Part shown: in pieces, positions 1 through 9,465 of the stretch
How the letters are laid out: every line of letters starts with the position of its first letter
How positions within the stretch are numbered: the stretch's first letter is position 1
From: Gammaproteobacteria bacterium
GTDB taxonomy: Bacteria; Pseudomonadota; Gammaproteobacteria; Chromatiales; Chromatiaceae
Length of the DNA: 64,000 nt
NCBI GenBank assembly: GCA_024206335.1
Contig: JAAGZL010000824.1
Location: forward strand, 1-64,000
Direction of reading: 5' to 3'
Made by a program: the position numbers and the translations under genes
Notes under the pieces: generated by a model
Told to the model about the DNA's origin: nothing
Database searches by the model: none
What the model saw: the letters and a program-made list of their open reading frames with translations, nothing else

Positions 1-443
1 CCCCATAAAAGGATATAAACTAAGTTTGAGAAGCACGGTAACGGTAAAAACACCACCAACTGCCTGCGCCTAAATCCCAGTTATTTCTACTATCTTCATA
101 TGGTTCACTGCATCGGCTTATCCACATACTCTCCCTTTTGCAACAGTAATGTCAATAAAAGATCTCCTGGCCTGGTCCCGGCCAGAACTAGGACAAACCA
201 CCATTTCACCTATCAATAGAGTGAATATACGCCGGCTTAAAAACCAGCAATATCACGCTACTATAAAACCTATCCAGCCCACTGTATTAATGACACAACA
301 GATATTATATTGGGTCAGCAGCAATTTCGGCAGGCACCCTCCTGCACAATAACCATAGATATATTATGGGTATTAAAGCAACATGCCCGAGTTAAAATTT
401 GGATATATTTGCTTACCGGACATAAAGCATGGCCGCACATTGA
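1..443. other. Intergenic stretch without a supported gene
   Basis: No open frame here has a convincing ribosome binding site or a recognisable protein. A 67-codon frame at 149-352 on the plus strand lacks a Shine-Dalgarno sequence and has no familiar motif. A GC-rich imperfect hairpin lies near 165-190 but has no T-run. I see nothing else. Confidence 0.5.
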
Positions 444-480
444 CGACCCTTTTCTTGGTTTGGTAGCGGGGGCAGGATTT
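444..480. repeat. Direct repeat of tRNA-fMet 3' end
   Basis: These 37 bases are identical to 588-624, which cover the last 20 bases of the initiator tRNA gene (with its CCA) plus 17 bases of its downstream flank. The two copies lie 144 bp apart in the same orientation. A second fragment, 536-550, repeats the tRNA T-arm (621-635) in inverted orientation. Duplicated tRNA 3' ends are the usual footprint of integrase-mediated insertion, but nothing resembling an integrase lies between the copies, so this is a relic or a local rearrangement. Confidence 0.75.
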
Positions 481-569
481 ATTCGCTGCGCTCATGCTGC
501 ACGCCTGACGGCGCTTGTGAACCTGCTTTTTATATGTCGTAGGTTCAAATGAGGCTTGATTTAAAATAG

Positions 570-597
570 AAAAGGGTCGCACACTGGCGACCCTTTT
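570..597 (-). terminator. Terminator of tRNA-fMet
   Basis: An 11-bp perfect stem (570-580 with 587-597, AAAAGGGTCGC against GCGACCCTTTT) around a 6-base loop lies just beyond the 3' end of the tRNA on the minus strand and ends in a T-rich tract. This is a standard intrinsic terminator for a single tRNA gene. Confidence 0.85.
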
Positions 598-604
598 CTT
601 GGTT

Positions 605-681
<77 letters not shown>

Positions 682-693
682 ACTGACCGGCGC

Positions 694-722
694 ATATTAC
701 ACAGACTACCAGCATTGGGCAA
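694..722 (-). promoter_or_regulatory. Sigma-70 promoter of tRNA-fMet
   Basis: On the minus strand a -35 box TTGCCC is separated by 17 bases from a -10 box TAATAT. The -10 box ends 12 bases upstream of the mature tRNA 5' end, which fits a short leader removed by RNase P. Confidence 0.7.
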
Positions 723-820
723 GTGTTTTTCTTGCGATCTTGGATCTAAGCATATAGCCTATGCGGCTTCTTGGATTTTTTGCTGAATATTACGCTAGAG
801 ACATACAGGTCAAGGGGTTT

Positions 821-1780
821 ATGATGTACCGTGAAGAATTAAAAGTACTGGACTGCACCATTAGGGATGGCGGGCTGATAAACAACTATCAGTTCACTGA
901 TGATCTGGTGAAGGCAGTATATCGCGCCGCATGTGACTCCGGCGTGGATATAATTGAACTGGGCAAAAAGCTCGCAGTAAGCGATGAATACACCAGAGAA
1001 AAATATGGTAAATGGAATTTCTGTGATGATGATGACCTCAAAATGGTTATCGATTCACATGACAGTGAATGCCGACCACAGATTGCCGTAATGTTCGATG
1101 TTGGGCGTGTGGATATCAGTTCCATGCAACCCGCTGACCAGAGCCCAATAGATATGGTTCGTACCGCCTGTTATGTCGCAGACACCGACAAGGGCATAGA
1201 TCTGGCCAAGCGCAGCAAGGATCTCGGCTACCAGACCACCATTAATATCATGGCACCATCTGCTGCCATCCGCACAGATCTTATCGAGGCACTGCAAGAG
1301 GTCAGTAAGGCAGATGAGGTAGATTACCTATATCTGGTGGACAGCTATGGTGCCTACTACTCAGAACAAGTGACTGACTACCTGAATCTGTACAAGAAAT
1401 ATTGTCCCAACAAGGAGCTGGGGTTCCACGCCCATAATAACCAGCAACTGGCCTTTGCCAATACCCAGCAGGCCATAATCGATGGGGTAAACCTTTTGGA
1501 CGCCACCGTGAACGGTATTGGCCGTGGTGCTGGCAACTGCAACCTGGAACTATTGCTGAATTTTCTAAAGAACCCTAAGTTTGATGTTGCCCCAATCTAC
1601 AAGGCCATACAGGAGCATTTCATTCCCCTGCGTGAAGAGATCGAGTGGGGATTCAATGACATCTATGGGATCAGCGGCTATCTGAACCAGCATCCACGTG
1701 CGGCCATGAAGTGCCGTGGTGACAAGGAGAGAATGGACCAGTGTTACGATTTCCTGACCGAATGCACCAGCGATGTCTGA
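821..1780 (+). CDS. HMGL-type aldolase catalytic-domain protein
   Basis: About 320-residue TIM-barrel protein of the HMG-CoA lyase / 4-hydroxy-2-oxovalerate aldolase group. Visible signatures are DCTIRDGG near the N terminus (metal and catalytic residues), a FHAHNN metal-binding His pair mid-protein and GIGRGAGN after it. It lacks the C-terminal DmpG communication domain seen in catabolic HOA aldolases. The start at 821 (or 824) follows AAGGGG at 812-817; a longer frame from 761 has no such site. It stands alone beside tRNA-fMet and has its own terminator, so the substrate cannot be read from context. Homologues annotated only as aldolase catalytic domain proteins are common; the exact reaction is unknown. 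Confidence 0.8.
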   Translation: MMYREELKVLDCTIRDGGLINNYQFTDDLVKAVYRAACDSGVDIIELGKKLAVSDEYTREKYGKWNFCDDDDLKMVIDSHDSECRPQIAVMFDVGRVDISSMQPADQSPIDMVRTACYVADTDKGIDLAKRSKDLGYQTTINIMAPSAAIRTDLIEALQEVSKADEVDYLYLVDSYGAYYSEQVTDYLNLYKKYCPNKELGFHAHNNQQLAFANTQQAIIDGVNLLDATVNGIGRGAGNCNLELLLNFLKNPKFDVAPIYKAIQEHFIPLREEIEWGFNDIYGISGYLNQHPRAAMKCRGDKERMDQCYDFLTECTSDV

Positions 1781-1800
1781 TTAGTACTACATTTCCAAAT

Positions 1801-1830
1801 AAAAAGGCGGGGCTCATTCCCGCCTTTTTT
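1801..1830 (+). terminator. Terminator after the aldolase gene
   Basis: An 11-bp stem (1801-1811 with 1819-1829), core GGCGGG/CCCGCC, is followed by T6. The flanking A-run and T-run could allow it to work in both directions. Confidence 0.88.
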
Positions 1831-1909
1831 GTGCTCAAGAGATCGGGGCAAATATGGCCCCAGCCCTAATGGTACATACTTACGGGGACCTCTAAAACAT
1901 GTTTATTAA

Positions 1910-1974
1910 GTAGGCCCGGATAAGGCACGTTCCGGGCGTGAATCTGCCGGGAACGCAAGCTTATCCCAGCCTAC
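1910..1974. repeat. REP-like palindrome, single copy
   Basis: An imperfect inverted repeat: GTAGGCCCGGATAAG on the left is matched by CTTATCCCAGCCTAC on the right, with TTCCGGG and CCGGGAA parts inside. The same sequence family forms the array at 29328-29737. It lies in the 311-bp gap between the aldolase terminator and mce, where I see no gene. Confidence 0.7.
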
Positions 1975-2092
1975 TTCATGGCTGCCTAGACGAACGTTCA
2001 CGCCGTCAACAATATAAGTGATTGTAATAAGCACCATTCGACCCCGACCCCGCATAATACACGGCTAAGAAAGGGTGGGTAATAAGGTAAGG

Positions 2093-2497
2093 TTAGGCCT
2101 GCTCCAACTCCACCAGGGTCCCACAAAAATCTTTGGGATGCAGAAACAGCACCGGTTTATTATGGGCACCGATCTTTGGACTGCCATCACCCAGCACCCT
2201 GGCCCCACTCTCCTGCATCTTTGCCGCAGCCACCTCAATATCTGCAACCTCATAGCAGATGTGATGCATGCCACCGATGGGATTGCTCGCCAGAAATTTG
2301 GCAATGGGTGAACCCTCCCCCATGGGGTGCAACAGTTCTATCTTGGTGTTGGGCAGTTCCACAAATATGGTGACAACGCCATGTTCCGGCAGTTCTAGTG
2401 GCTCCGACACGCAGGCTCCCAGGGTATCCCGGTAGATGGCGGCAGCCGCCTGCAGATCTGGCACGGCTATGGCTACGTGATTTAGTTTTCCAATCAT
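2093..2497 (-). CDS. mce: Methylmalonyl-CoA epimerase
   Basis: A 134-residue glyoxalase/VOC-fold protein, the usual length for the family. It interconverts (S)- and (R)-methylmalonyl-CoA, linking propionyl-CoA carboxylase to methylmalonyl-CoA mutase. The N terminus has the metal-ligand motif LNHVAIAV, a second His lies in GGMHHICYEV, and the terminal strand LVELEQ carries the Glu ligand. It is the last gene of the propionate operon, 7 bp after meaB. The assignment is firm given its neighbours. Confidence 0.95.
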   Translation of the reverse strand: MIGKLNHVAIAVPDLQAAAAIYRDTLGACVSEPLELPEHGVVTIFVELPNTKIELLHPMGEGSPIAKFLASNPIGGMHHICYEVADIEVAAAKMQESGARVLGDGSPKIGAHNKPVLFLHPKDFCGTLVELEQA

Positions 2498-2504
2498 ATC
2501 AATC

Positions 2505-3485
2505 CTATTTTCGAAGAAATATATCTATCAGCTCGGATGCCGCCAGGGTTGGAGGCAACCTGCCCTCAATCACGGCCTGCTCCAACAGCTCTATTCTGTC
2601 ACTTGCCACCGGGTCACTGCGCAGCGCGGTTATCAGGCTCTCGGAGATCTCGGACCACATCCAGGTCCGCGCCTGTAACGAACGTCTCTCAGCCAGCTCA
2701 CCACTGGATGTAATGGTGGCACGATACTCTTCAACCGTATTCCAGATTTCATCTACTCCAAGCCCTTCCAGTGCCGAACAGGTCTTTACCGGGACCTGCC
2801 AGTTTCTGGTGCGTGGATGCAGTAGTTTGAGGGCACTTAGGTAGTCAGAGGCCGAGTGGCGGGCAGTTACCGCCAGATCACCATCTGCCTTGTTGACGAT
2901 GATCATATCCGCCAACTCCATGATGCCGCGCTTGATCCCCTGGAGCTCATCTCCAGCACCGGGTAGCAACATCAGCAGGAACATGTCGGTCATATCCGCA
3001 ACCGCGGTCTCGGATTGCCCGACACCCACGGTTTCCACTAACACCACATCAAAGCCTGCGGCCTCGCAGATCAGCATACTCTCCCGGGTGCGTCGGGTTA
3101 CACCACCCAGGGTTCCACCTGTCGGGGATGGGCGGATGAACACATCATCCCGTCGACTCAGGGTCTCCATCCTGGTCTTATCCCCCAGGATGGAACCACC
3201 GGTGATGGCGGATGATGGGTCTACCGCCAGCACCGCGACCCGATGGCCCTGGTCTGCAATATGGTTACCAATGGCCTCAATGAAGGTGGATTTACCCACC
3301 CCGGGAACACCCGAGATGCCGATACGGATGGAGTTGCCTGCAGCCGGAGCCAACCCTTCCAGCATGCTGACCGCCTCTGCCCGGTGATCCTCACGACTGG
3401 ACTCTACCAGGGTGATGGCACGGGACATGGCCCGACGTTTGCCAGCCAGTACCTCGGCTACAAGTGACTCAGAATCCATCCCCAT
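2505..3485 (-). CDS. meaB: Methylmalonyl-CoA mutase-associated GTPase MeaB
   Basis: A 326-residue G3E-type P-loop GTPase that loads and protects adenosylcobalamin in methylmalonyl-CoA mutase. The Walker A motif GVPGVGKST lies near residue 60, a conserved DPSS follows, and NKADGD gives guanine specificity. Older annotations call this family ArgK. It starts 4 bp after pccA and precedes mce, so it is co-expressed with its client mutase. Confidence 0.94.
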   Translation of the reverse strand: MGMDSESLVAEVLAGKRRAMSRAITLVESSREDHRAEAVSMLEGLAPAAGNSIRIGISGVPGVGKSTFIEAIGNHIADQGHRVAVLAVDPSSAITGGSILGDKTRMETLSRRDDVFIRPSPTGGTLGGVTRRTRESMLICEAAGFDVVLVETVGVGQSETAVADMTDMFLLMLLPGAGDELQGIKRGIMELADMIIVNKADGDLAVTARHSASDYLSALKLLHPRTRNWQVPVKTCSALEGLGVDEIWNTVEEYRATITSSGELAERRSLQARTWMWSEISESLITALRSDPVASDRIELLEQAVIEGRLPPTLAASELIDIFLRK

Positions 3486-3489
3486 CGAT

Positions 3490-5472
3490 TCACTCGAACT
3501 CCATTATTACCTGGTCTACGGTCAGGCTGTCTCCAGCCTCGGCCTTGATCTTGGAAACCACTGCATCCTGCTCAGCACGCAGCACATTCTCCATCTTCAT
3601 GGCCTCAATCACCGCCAGCTCGGCCCCGGCCTTCACCTCTTCACCCTCTTCCACCGACAGCTTTACCAGCAGTCCAGGCATGGGTGACAGCAGATACTTG
3701 GAGAGATCCGGCGCCTCTTTCTCCAGCATATAGGAGTGCATCTCTGCCGCCCTGGGGGTTACCACCATGGCCTTGGTATGGCTACCGGAGTGAAACAGTT
3801 GCAGCCAGATACCTTCACGCTGTACCTGAAAACAGGCCGACTTTCCGTTGATGGTGCAGTGCAGTAGTGGTTGACCCAACTCCCAGTCTGAGACCACTTC
3901 GTAGCTCTTTCCGGCATAGGTCACCTTGCAGGCGCCGGTTACCGGAGCGGCGGTTACCGGGTGATGCTCACCGTTGATGATAACCACCCACTCATCTTCA
4001 ACCTCGCGCTCAAGACTCGGCAACTGGCCGCTGATATAGGCGGCGCGATCCAAATAGTTGCGATGAATCGTAGCGGCTACCACGATGGTCTTGGCCGGAT
4101 CATCCTGCGGTACCATCTCGGCATTGAACCCATCGGGGTACTCTTCAGCGATAAAGTTGGTAGTAAGACGACCTTCGATAAAGCGTGGGTGTACCATCAG
4201 CGCATTCAGAAAGCTGATATTGTGCTGCACTCCACGGATGTAATAGGCATCCAGCGCATCCTGCATCTTAGAGATGGCCTTTTTGCGATTCTTACCATAG
4301 GTGACCAGCTTGGCGATCATGGGATCGTAGAACATGGAAACCTCGCCACCCTCATACACGCCGGTATCAACCCTTACGTTCTTACCCTCGGGTGGACGGT
4401 AGTGCACCAGGCGACCGATGGATGGCAGGAAGTTACGGAATGGATCCTCGGCATAGACCCTGGCCTCCATGGCCCAGCCGGTGAGTTTTACATCCTTCTG
4501 TTTGAGTGGAAGCTCCTCTCCGTTGGCAACACGGATCATCAGCTCCACCAGATCCTGGCCGGTAATATACTCGGTAACCGGATGCTCCACCTGCAGACGG
4601 GTATTCATCTCCAGGAAGTAGAAGTTGCGCTTGGCATCAACAATGAACTCCACGGTACCGGCACTGCGATAGTCTACCGCCTTGGCCAATAGCACCGCCT
4701 GTTCACCCATGGCCTTGCGGGTCTCCTCATCCAGAAATGGGGATGGAGCCTCTTCGATAACCTTCTGGTGCCGGCGCTGGATGGAGCACTCACGCTCACC
4801 CAGATAGATGATGTTACCGTGGGTATCTGCCATCACCTGGATCTCGATGTGGCGCGGCTCTTCGATAAACTTCTCGATGAATACACGACCATCACCAAAA
4901 CTGGAGACGGCCTCATTGGTGGCACGCTCAAAACCGTCGTGACACTCTGCCTCGTTCCAGGCCACGCGCATGCCCTTGCCACCACCACCGGCAGAGGCCT
5001 TGAGCATCACCGGATAGCCGATGCCATTGGCAATCTCCACCGCCTGATCCGCATCCTTGACCACATCGGTGTAGCCGGGAATAACATTCACCCCGGCCTC
5101 TTCCGCCAGCAGTTTGGAGGTGATCTTGTCACCCATGCTATTAATGGCGTAGGTAGCCGGACCTATGAATGCGATACCCTCTTTCTCCAGGGCCTCACAA
5201 AAGGCAGAGTTCTCGGACAGAAAGCCATAGCCTGGATGAACCGCCTGGGCGCCGGTGTCCTTGCAGGCCTGGATGATGCGCTCCATCACCAGGTAGCTCT
5301 CGGCCGAGGGCGAGGCGCCTATATGCACCGCCTCGTCCGCCATCTGCACATGCATGGCATCCTTATCCGCATCAGAGTATACAGCTACGGTCTTGATACC
5401 CATCTTGGTCGCGGTCTTCATTACCCTGCAGGCAATCTCACCACGGTTTGCAATCAGTATTTTTTCAAACAT
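3490..5472 (-). CDS. pccA: Propionyl-CoA carboxylase, biotin-containing alpha subunit
   Basis: A 660-residue protein with three parts. An N-terminal biotin carboxylase has an ATP-grasp loop GGGGKGMR near residue 165. A middle BT-like linker follows. The C-terminal biotinyl domain carries EAMKMEN, whose Lys receives biotin. With the beta subunit encoded just upstream it carboxylates propionyl-CoA to (S)-methylmalonyl-CoA using ATP and bicarbonate. The length fits PccA rather than a free-standing AccC (about 450). The neighbouring mutase, epimerase and MeaB favour propionyl-CoA over acetyl-CoA as substrate. Confidence 0.93.
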   Translation of the reverse strand: MFEKILIANRGEIACRVMKTATKMGIKTVAVYSDADKDAMHVQMADEAVHIGASPSAESYLVMERIIQACKDTGAQAVHPGYGFLSENSAFCEALEKEGIAFIGPATYAINSMGDKITSKLLAEEAGVNVIPGYTDVVKDADQAVEIANGIGYPVMLKASAGGGGKGMRVAWNEAECHDGFERATNEAVSSFGDGRVFIEKFIEEPRHIEIQVMADTHGNIIYLGERECSIQRRHQKVIEEAPSPFLDEETRKAMGEQAVLLAKAVDYRSAGTVEFIVDAKRNFYFLEMNTRLQVEHPVTEYITGQDLVELMIRVANGEELPLKQKDVKLTGWAMEARVYAEDPFRNFLPSIGRLVHYRPPEGKNVRVDTGVYEGGEVSMFYDPMIAKLVTYGKNRKKAISKMQDALDAYYIRGVQHNISFLNALMVHPRFIEGRLTTNFIAEEYPDGFNAEMVPQDDPAKTIVVAATIHRNYLDRAAYISGQLPSLEREVEDEWVVIINGEHHPVTAAPVTGACKVTYAGKSYEVVSDWELGQPLLHCTINGKSACFQVQREGIWLQLFHSGSHTKAMVVTPRAAEMHSYMLEKEAPDLSKYLLSPMPGLLVKLSVEEGEEVKAGAELAVIEAMKMENVLRAEQDAVVSKIKAEAGDSLTVDQVIMEFE

Positions 5473-5520
5473 GAATTTGTTATCTCATTTTATGTTCAAA
5501 CAGCTAAACCCAACGGGCCT

Positions 5521-7053
5521 CTAGAGGGGTATGTTACCGTGCTTGCGCCACGGGTTTTCCAGGTCCTTATCCCGCAACATGGAGAGTGAGCGACATATCC
5601 GCTTGCGCGTGGAATTGGGCATGATGACATCGTCGATAAATCCGCGTGCACCAGCCACGAACGGGTTGGCAAACTTTTGACGATACTCATCTGTACGCTG
5701 GGTGATCTTCTCTTCATCACCTATATCCTTACGGAATATGATCTCCACCGCGCCCTTGGGTCCCATCACTGCGATCTCGGCCGTCGGCCATGCCAGGTTC
5801 ACGTCTCCCCGTAGATGCTTGGAGGCCATAACATCATAGGCACCGCCATAGGCCTTGCGGGTAATCAGCGTCACCTTGGGTACGGTGGCTTCGGCATAGG
5901 CATACAGCAGCTTGGCACCGTGTTTGATGATGCCGCCATACTCCTGAGTCGTGCCAGGCAGAAATCCGGGTACATCCACCAGGGTGACAATGGGGATATT
6001 GAAGGCGTCACAGAAGCGCACAAAGCGCCCCGCCTTCTTGGATGAGTCGATATCCAGGCAACCGGCCAGCACCATGGGCTGGTTGGCAACTATGCCTACG
6101 GTTGAACCTTCCATTCGCGCCATCCCGATAATGATGTTTGAGGCATAGTCAGGTTGCAGTTCAAAGAAGTCGTTATCATCCACCATCTTGGTGATCAACT
6201 CCTTCATATCATATGGCTTGTTTGGATCCTGCGGCACCAGGGTATCCAGGGATGGGATCTTGCGATCGGCCTCATCCTCGGTGGGCCATACCGGTGGTTT
6301 GTCCTTGTTACTTGCAGGCAGGAAGTTAATGAAGCGACGCAACATAAGCAGTGCTTCTACATCGTTCTCAAATGCCAGATCCGCCACGCCAGACTTGCTG
6401 GTGTGGGTTACGGCACCACCAAGTTCCTCTGCCGTTACCTCTTCATGGGTTACGGTCTTAACCACATCCGGACCGGTTACAAACATGTAGGAGCTGTCTT
6501 TTACCATGAAGATAAAATCGGTCATGGATGGTGAGTAGACCGCACCACCGGCACAGGGTCCCATGATCATGGAGATCTGTGGTACCACGCCAGATGCCAG
6601 CACGTTGCGTTGAAACACATCGGCATAACCGGCCAGGGAGTCCACACCCTCCTGGATACGTGCACCACCGGAGTCATTCAGACCAACCACCGGGGCACCC
6701 ACCTTCATCGCCTGGTCCATAATCTTGCAGATCTTCTGGGCATGGGCTGCCGACAAAGAGCCGCCGAATACGGTGAAATCCTGGCTGAATACAAAGATAA
6801 GACGACCACACACCGTACCATAGCCGGTCACTACGCCGTCTCCTGGGGTACTCTGCTGCTCCATACCGAAATCGGTACAACGGTGCTCCACAAACATATC
6901 CCACTCTTCAAAGCTGCCGGGATCCAGAAACAGTTCGATACGCTCACGTGCGGTGAGCTTGCCTTTGGCATGTTGCTTTTCGATACGCGCCTCACCGCCA
7001 CCCAATCTTGCGGCGGAACGCTTTTCGTCTAGCTGACGAATTATCTCCTGCAT
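5521..7053 (-). CDS. pccB: Propionyl-CoA carboxylase, carboxyltransferase beta subunit
   Basis: A 510-residue tandem crotonase-fold carboxyltransferase, the normal length of PccB. It moves CO2 from carboxybiotin on PccA to propionyl-CoA. Visible signatures include GARIQEG and [10 protein letters not shown] in the N-terminal half and VDVPGFLPG with [11 protein letters not shown] in the C-terminal half, which form the acyl-CoA and biotin oxyanion holes. The gap to pccA is about 48 bp and the gap to the upstream mutase gene is about 170 bp, the longest inside the operon. Confidence 0.93.
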   Translation of the reverse strand: MQEIIRQLDEKRSAARLGGGEARIEKQHAKGKLTARERIELFLDPGSFEEWDMFVEHRCTDFGMEQQSTPGDGVVTGYGTVCGRLIFVFSQDFTVFGGSLSAAHAQKICKIMDQAMKVGAPVVGLNDSGGARIQEGVDSLAGYADVFQRNVLASGVVPQISMIMGPCAGGAVYSPSMTDFIFMVKDSSYMFVTGPDVVKTVTHEEVTAEELGGAVTHTSKSGVADLAFENDVEALLMLRRFINFLPASNKDKPPVWPTEDEADRKIPSLDTLVPQDPNKPYDMKELITKMVDDNDFFELQPDYASNIIIGMARMEGSTVGIVANQPMVLAGCLDIDSSKKAGRFVRFCDAFNIPIVTLVDVPGFLPGTTQEYGGIIKHGAKLLYAYAEATVPKVTLITRKAYGGAYDVMASKHLRGDVNLAWPTAEIAVMGPKGAVEIIFRKDIGDEEKITQRTDEYRQKFANPFVAGARGFIDDVIMPNSTRKRICRSLSMLRDKDLENPWRKHGNIPL

Positions 7054-7222
7054 GTAACTCTCCAGATTAATTCAAGTTAGTTAGTATTGATCCAGAAACA
7101 CCGGTTTAAACCGCAAAGGTCGCCAAGGGAGCAAAGAGATCCATTCAGCAAACAATAAATTTCTTCATACTCATTGCGGTAAACAATATGTTTCCATTCA
7201 GGCTACAGTTGTAGTCTGTGCT
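7054..7222. other. Intercistronic gap between mcm and pccB
   Basis: A 169-bp spacer, longer than the other junctions of this operon. It carries no recognisable gene and no clear terminator. A purine-rich CGCAAAGG tract lies at 7110-7140. It could hold an internal promoter, but I see no convincing pair of boxes. Confidence 0.35.
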
Positions 7223-9370
7223 CTATTTCTTTCTATTCTGTATCAATTCCAGAACCTCGGCCGCGGCCTGAGGAATGTTGGTGCCAGGACCATAAACCGC
7301 CGATACACCTGCATCCATTAACATCTGGTAGTCCTGGGGCGGAATCACCCCACCACACACAACCAGCACATCCTCTGCCCCCTCTTGTTTCAGGGCCTGC
7401 ATCAGTTGCGGCACCAGGGTCTTGTGACCCGCTGCCAGGGATGAGACCCCAACCACATGCACATCATTTTCCGCCGCCTGCTTGGCCGCCTCTTCCGGGG
7501 TCTGGAACAGTGGACCGATATCCACGTCGAATCCAAGATCGGCATAGGCGGTGGCAATGACCTTGGCCCCACGGTCGTGACCATCCTGGCCCATCTTCAC
7601 CACCAGCATGCGAGGCCGACGCCCCTCTTTCTGCGCGAACTCTTCTACCTGCTGTTCAATCATGCTGAATCCTTCATCCCCTTTATAGGCCGCGCCATAG
7701 ACGCCGGATACGGTACGACTGACAGCACGATGCCTGGCATAGACATCCTCTAGAGCATCTGAGATCTCTCCCACCGTAGCCCGAACCCGGGCCGCAGTCA
7801 CCGCCAGTTCCAGCAGATTTCCGCTGCCATCTCTGGCCGCCGCCGTGATGGCATCCAGGGCTGCACGACATGCCGTCTCATCCCGCTCGGCCCGTAGTTT
7901 CTCCAGGCGTCTGATCTGAGATTCACGCACTGCGGTGTTGTCGATATCAAGTACGTCAATCTCCGGCTCAGTCTCTGGCTGGTATTTGTTTACCCCGACA
8001 ATCACCTCTTCACCACGATCTATGCGGGCCTGGCGAATAGCAGCCGCCTCTTCGATTCGCAGCTTGGGCATACCAGATGCCACCGCCTTGGTCATGCCAC
8101 CCAGCTCCTCAACCTCGGCAATCAGCTTACGTGCCTCCTGCACCATGGAGTTGGTAAGGCTCTCCACGTAGTAGGAGCCGGCCAGCGGGTCCACCACATT
8201 GGTGATACCGGTCTCTTCCTGAATCACCAGTTGGGTATTACGGGCAATCCGGGCCGAAAAATCAGTGGGAAGGGCCAGAGCCTCATCAAACGAGTTGGTA
8301 TGCAGAGACTGGGTTCCGCCCAGCACCGCCGCCATCGCCTCGATGGTAGTGCGCATTACATTATTGTACGGGTCCTTTGCCGTGAGGCTGACACCGGATG
8401 TCTGGCAGTGGGTGCGCAACATCAGGGAGCGTTGATCCTTGGGCTGAAACAGCTCCTGCATCAGTTCAGCCCATAACAGACGGGCAGCCCGCAGCTTGGA
8501 CACTTCCATGAAGAAGTTCATGCCGATGGCAAAGAAGAATGAGAGCCTGGGGGCAAATTTGTCCACATCCAGCCCCTTGGCCATGGCGGAACGTACATAC
8601 TCCAGACCATCGGCAATGGTAAAGGCCAGCTCCTGCACACAGGTGGCCCCAGCCTCCTGCATGTGATAGCCGGAGATGGAGATGGAGTTAAATTTAGGCA
8701 TGTTGTGTGCGGTGTAGGCGATGATATCCGCCACTATGCGCATGGATGGTTCAGGCGGATAGATGTAGGTATTGCGCACCATAAACTCTTTCAGAATATC
8801 ATTCTGCAGGGTCCCGGCCAGTTTCTCAGGCGTTACCCCCTGCTCCTCGGCCGCGACGATATAGCTGGCCATGACCGGCAGCACCGCTCCATTCATGGTC
8901 ATGGATACGGAGACCTTATCCAGTGGAATGCTGTCGAACAGGATCTTCATATCCTCGACAGAATCTATGGCCACCCCGGCCTTGCCCACATCACCACCGA
9001 CCCGCGGGTGATCTGAGTCGTAACCACGATGGGTGGCAAGATCAAAGGCAACTGACAACCCCTGCTGACCGGCAGCCAGGTTGCGTTTGTAGAAGGCGTT
9101 TGACTCTTCAGCGGTAGAGAAACCTGCATATTGACGTACGGTCCAGGGTCGCCCTGTGTACATGGTGGCCCGAGGGCCACGCAAGAAAGGTGCGAATCCT
9201 GGCAGGCTGTCACAATGGGCAATCCCATCCAGATCTGCCGCAGAGTAGAGGGGCTTTACCTGGATATTCTCTGGTGTATTCCAGTTCAGCTCATCAAGTG
9301 AACGCCCACGCAACTCCTTTTCTGCAAGCTCATTCCACTTCTCTAAGGTTGGCTTTGGAAAATCGGCCAT
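7223..9370 (-). CDS. mcm: Methylmalonyl-CoA mutase, single-chain
   Basis: A 715-residue adenosylcobalamin enzyme that rearranges (R)-methylmalonyl-CoA to succinyl-CoA. The N-terminal TIM barrel has the substrate-binding stretch [19 protein letters not shown] near residue 90. The C-terminal cobalamin domain (about residues 585-710) has DGHDRG, giving the base-off His ligand. Both domains lie on one chain, as in the homodimeric E. coli type. An ATG at 9370 sits 9 bases after GAGGAG; a TTG six bases further upstream is possible but less likely. MeaB and epimerase are encoded downstream. Confidence 0.94.
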   Translation of the reverse strand: MADFPKPTLEKWNELAEKELRGRSLDELNWNTPENIQVKPLYSAADLDGIAHCDSLPGFAPFLRGPRATMYTGRPWTVRQYAGFSTAEESNAFYKRNLAAGQQGLSVAFDLATHRGYDSDHPRVGGDVGKAGVAIDSVEDMKILFDSIPLDKVSVSMTMNGAVLPVMASYIVAAEEQGVTPEKLAGTLQNDILKEFMVRNTYIYPPEPSMRIVADIIAYTAHNMPKFNSISISGYHMQEAGATCVQELAFTIADGLEYVRSAMAKGLDVDKFAPRLSFFFAIGMNFFMEVSKLRAARLLWAELMQELFQPKDQRSLMLRTHCQTSGVSLTAKDPYNNVMRTTIEAMAAVLGGTQSLHTNSFDEALALPTDFSARIARNTQLVIQEETGITNVVDPLAGSYYVESLTNSMVQEARKLIAEVEELGGMTKAVASGMPKLRIEEAAAIRQARIDRGEEVIVGVNKYQPETEPEIDVLDIDNTAVRESQIRRLEKLRAERDETACRAALDAITAAARDGSGNLLELAVTAARVRATVGEISDALEDVYARHRAVSRTVSGVYGAAYKGDEGFSMIEQQVEEFAQKEGRRPRMLVVKMGQDGHDRGAKVIATAYADLGFDVDIGPLFQTPEEAAKQAAENDVHVVGVSSLAAGHKTLVPQLMQALKQEGAEDVLVVCGGVIPPQDYQMLMDAGVSAVYGPGTNIPQAAAEVLELIQNRKK

Positions 9371-9465
9371 AAACAACGGCTCCTCAATGGGTAAGCTGAT
9401 ACCGTACCCCGGTGTTTCACAGGGTACGGTACAAACTTAAAGGTAGTATAAATTTGAATGGTAGA

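Noticed and set aside
149..552. Two short plus-strand frames near the window start
   Set aside because: No ribosome binding sites, and the second runs through the duplicated tRNA fragment, which is not protein-coding.
761..820. Upstream extension of the aldolase frame
   Set aside because: The added 20 residues are not conserved-looking, while AAGGGG sits directly ahead of the ATG at 821/824.
3961..5589. Long plus-strand frames of 243 and 273 codons
   Set aside because: They lie antisense to pccA, whose protein is unmistakable. High-GC third positions keep the opposite strand open.
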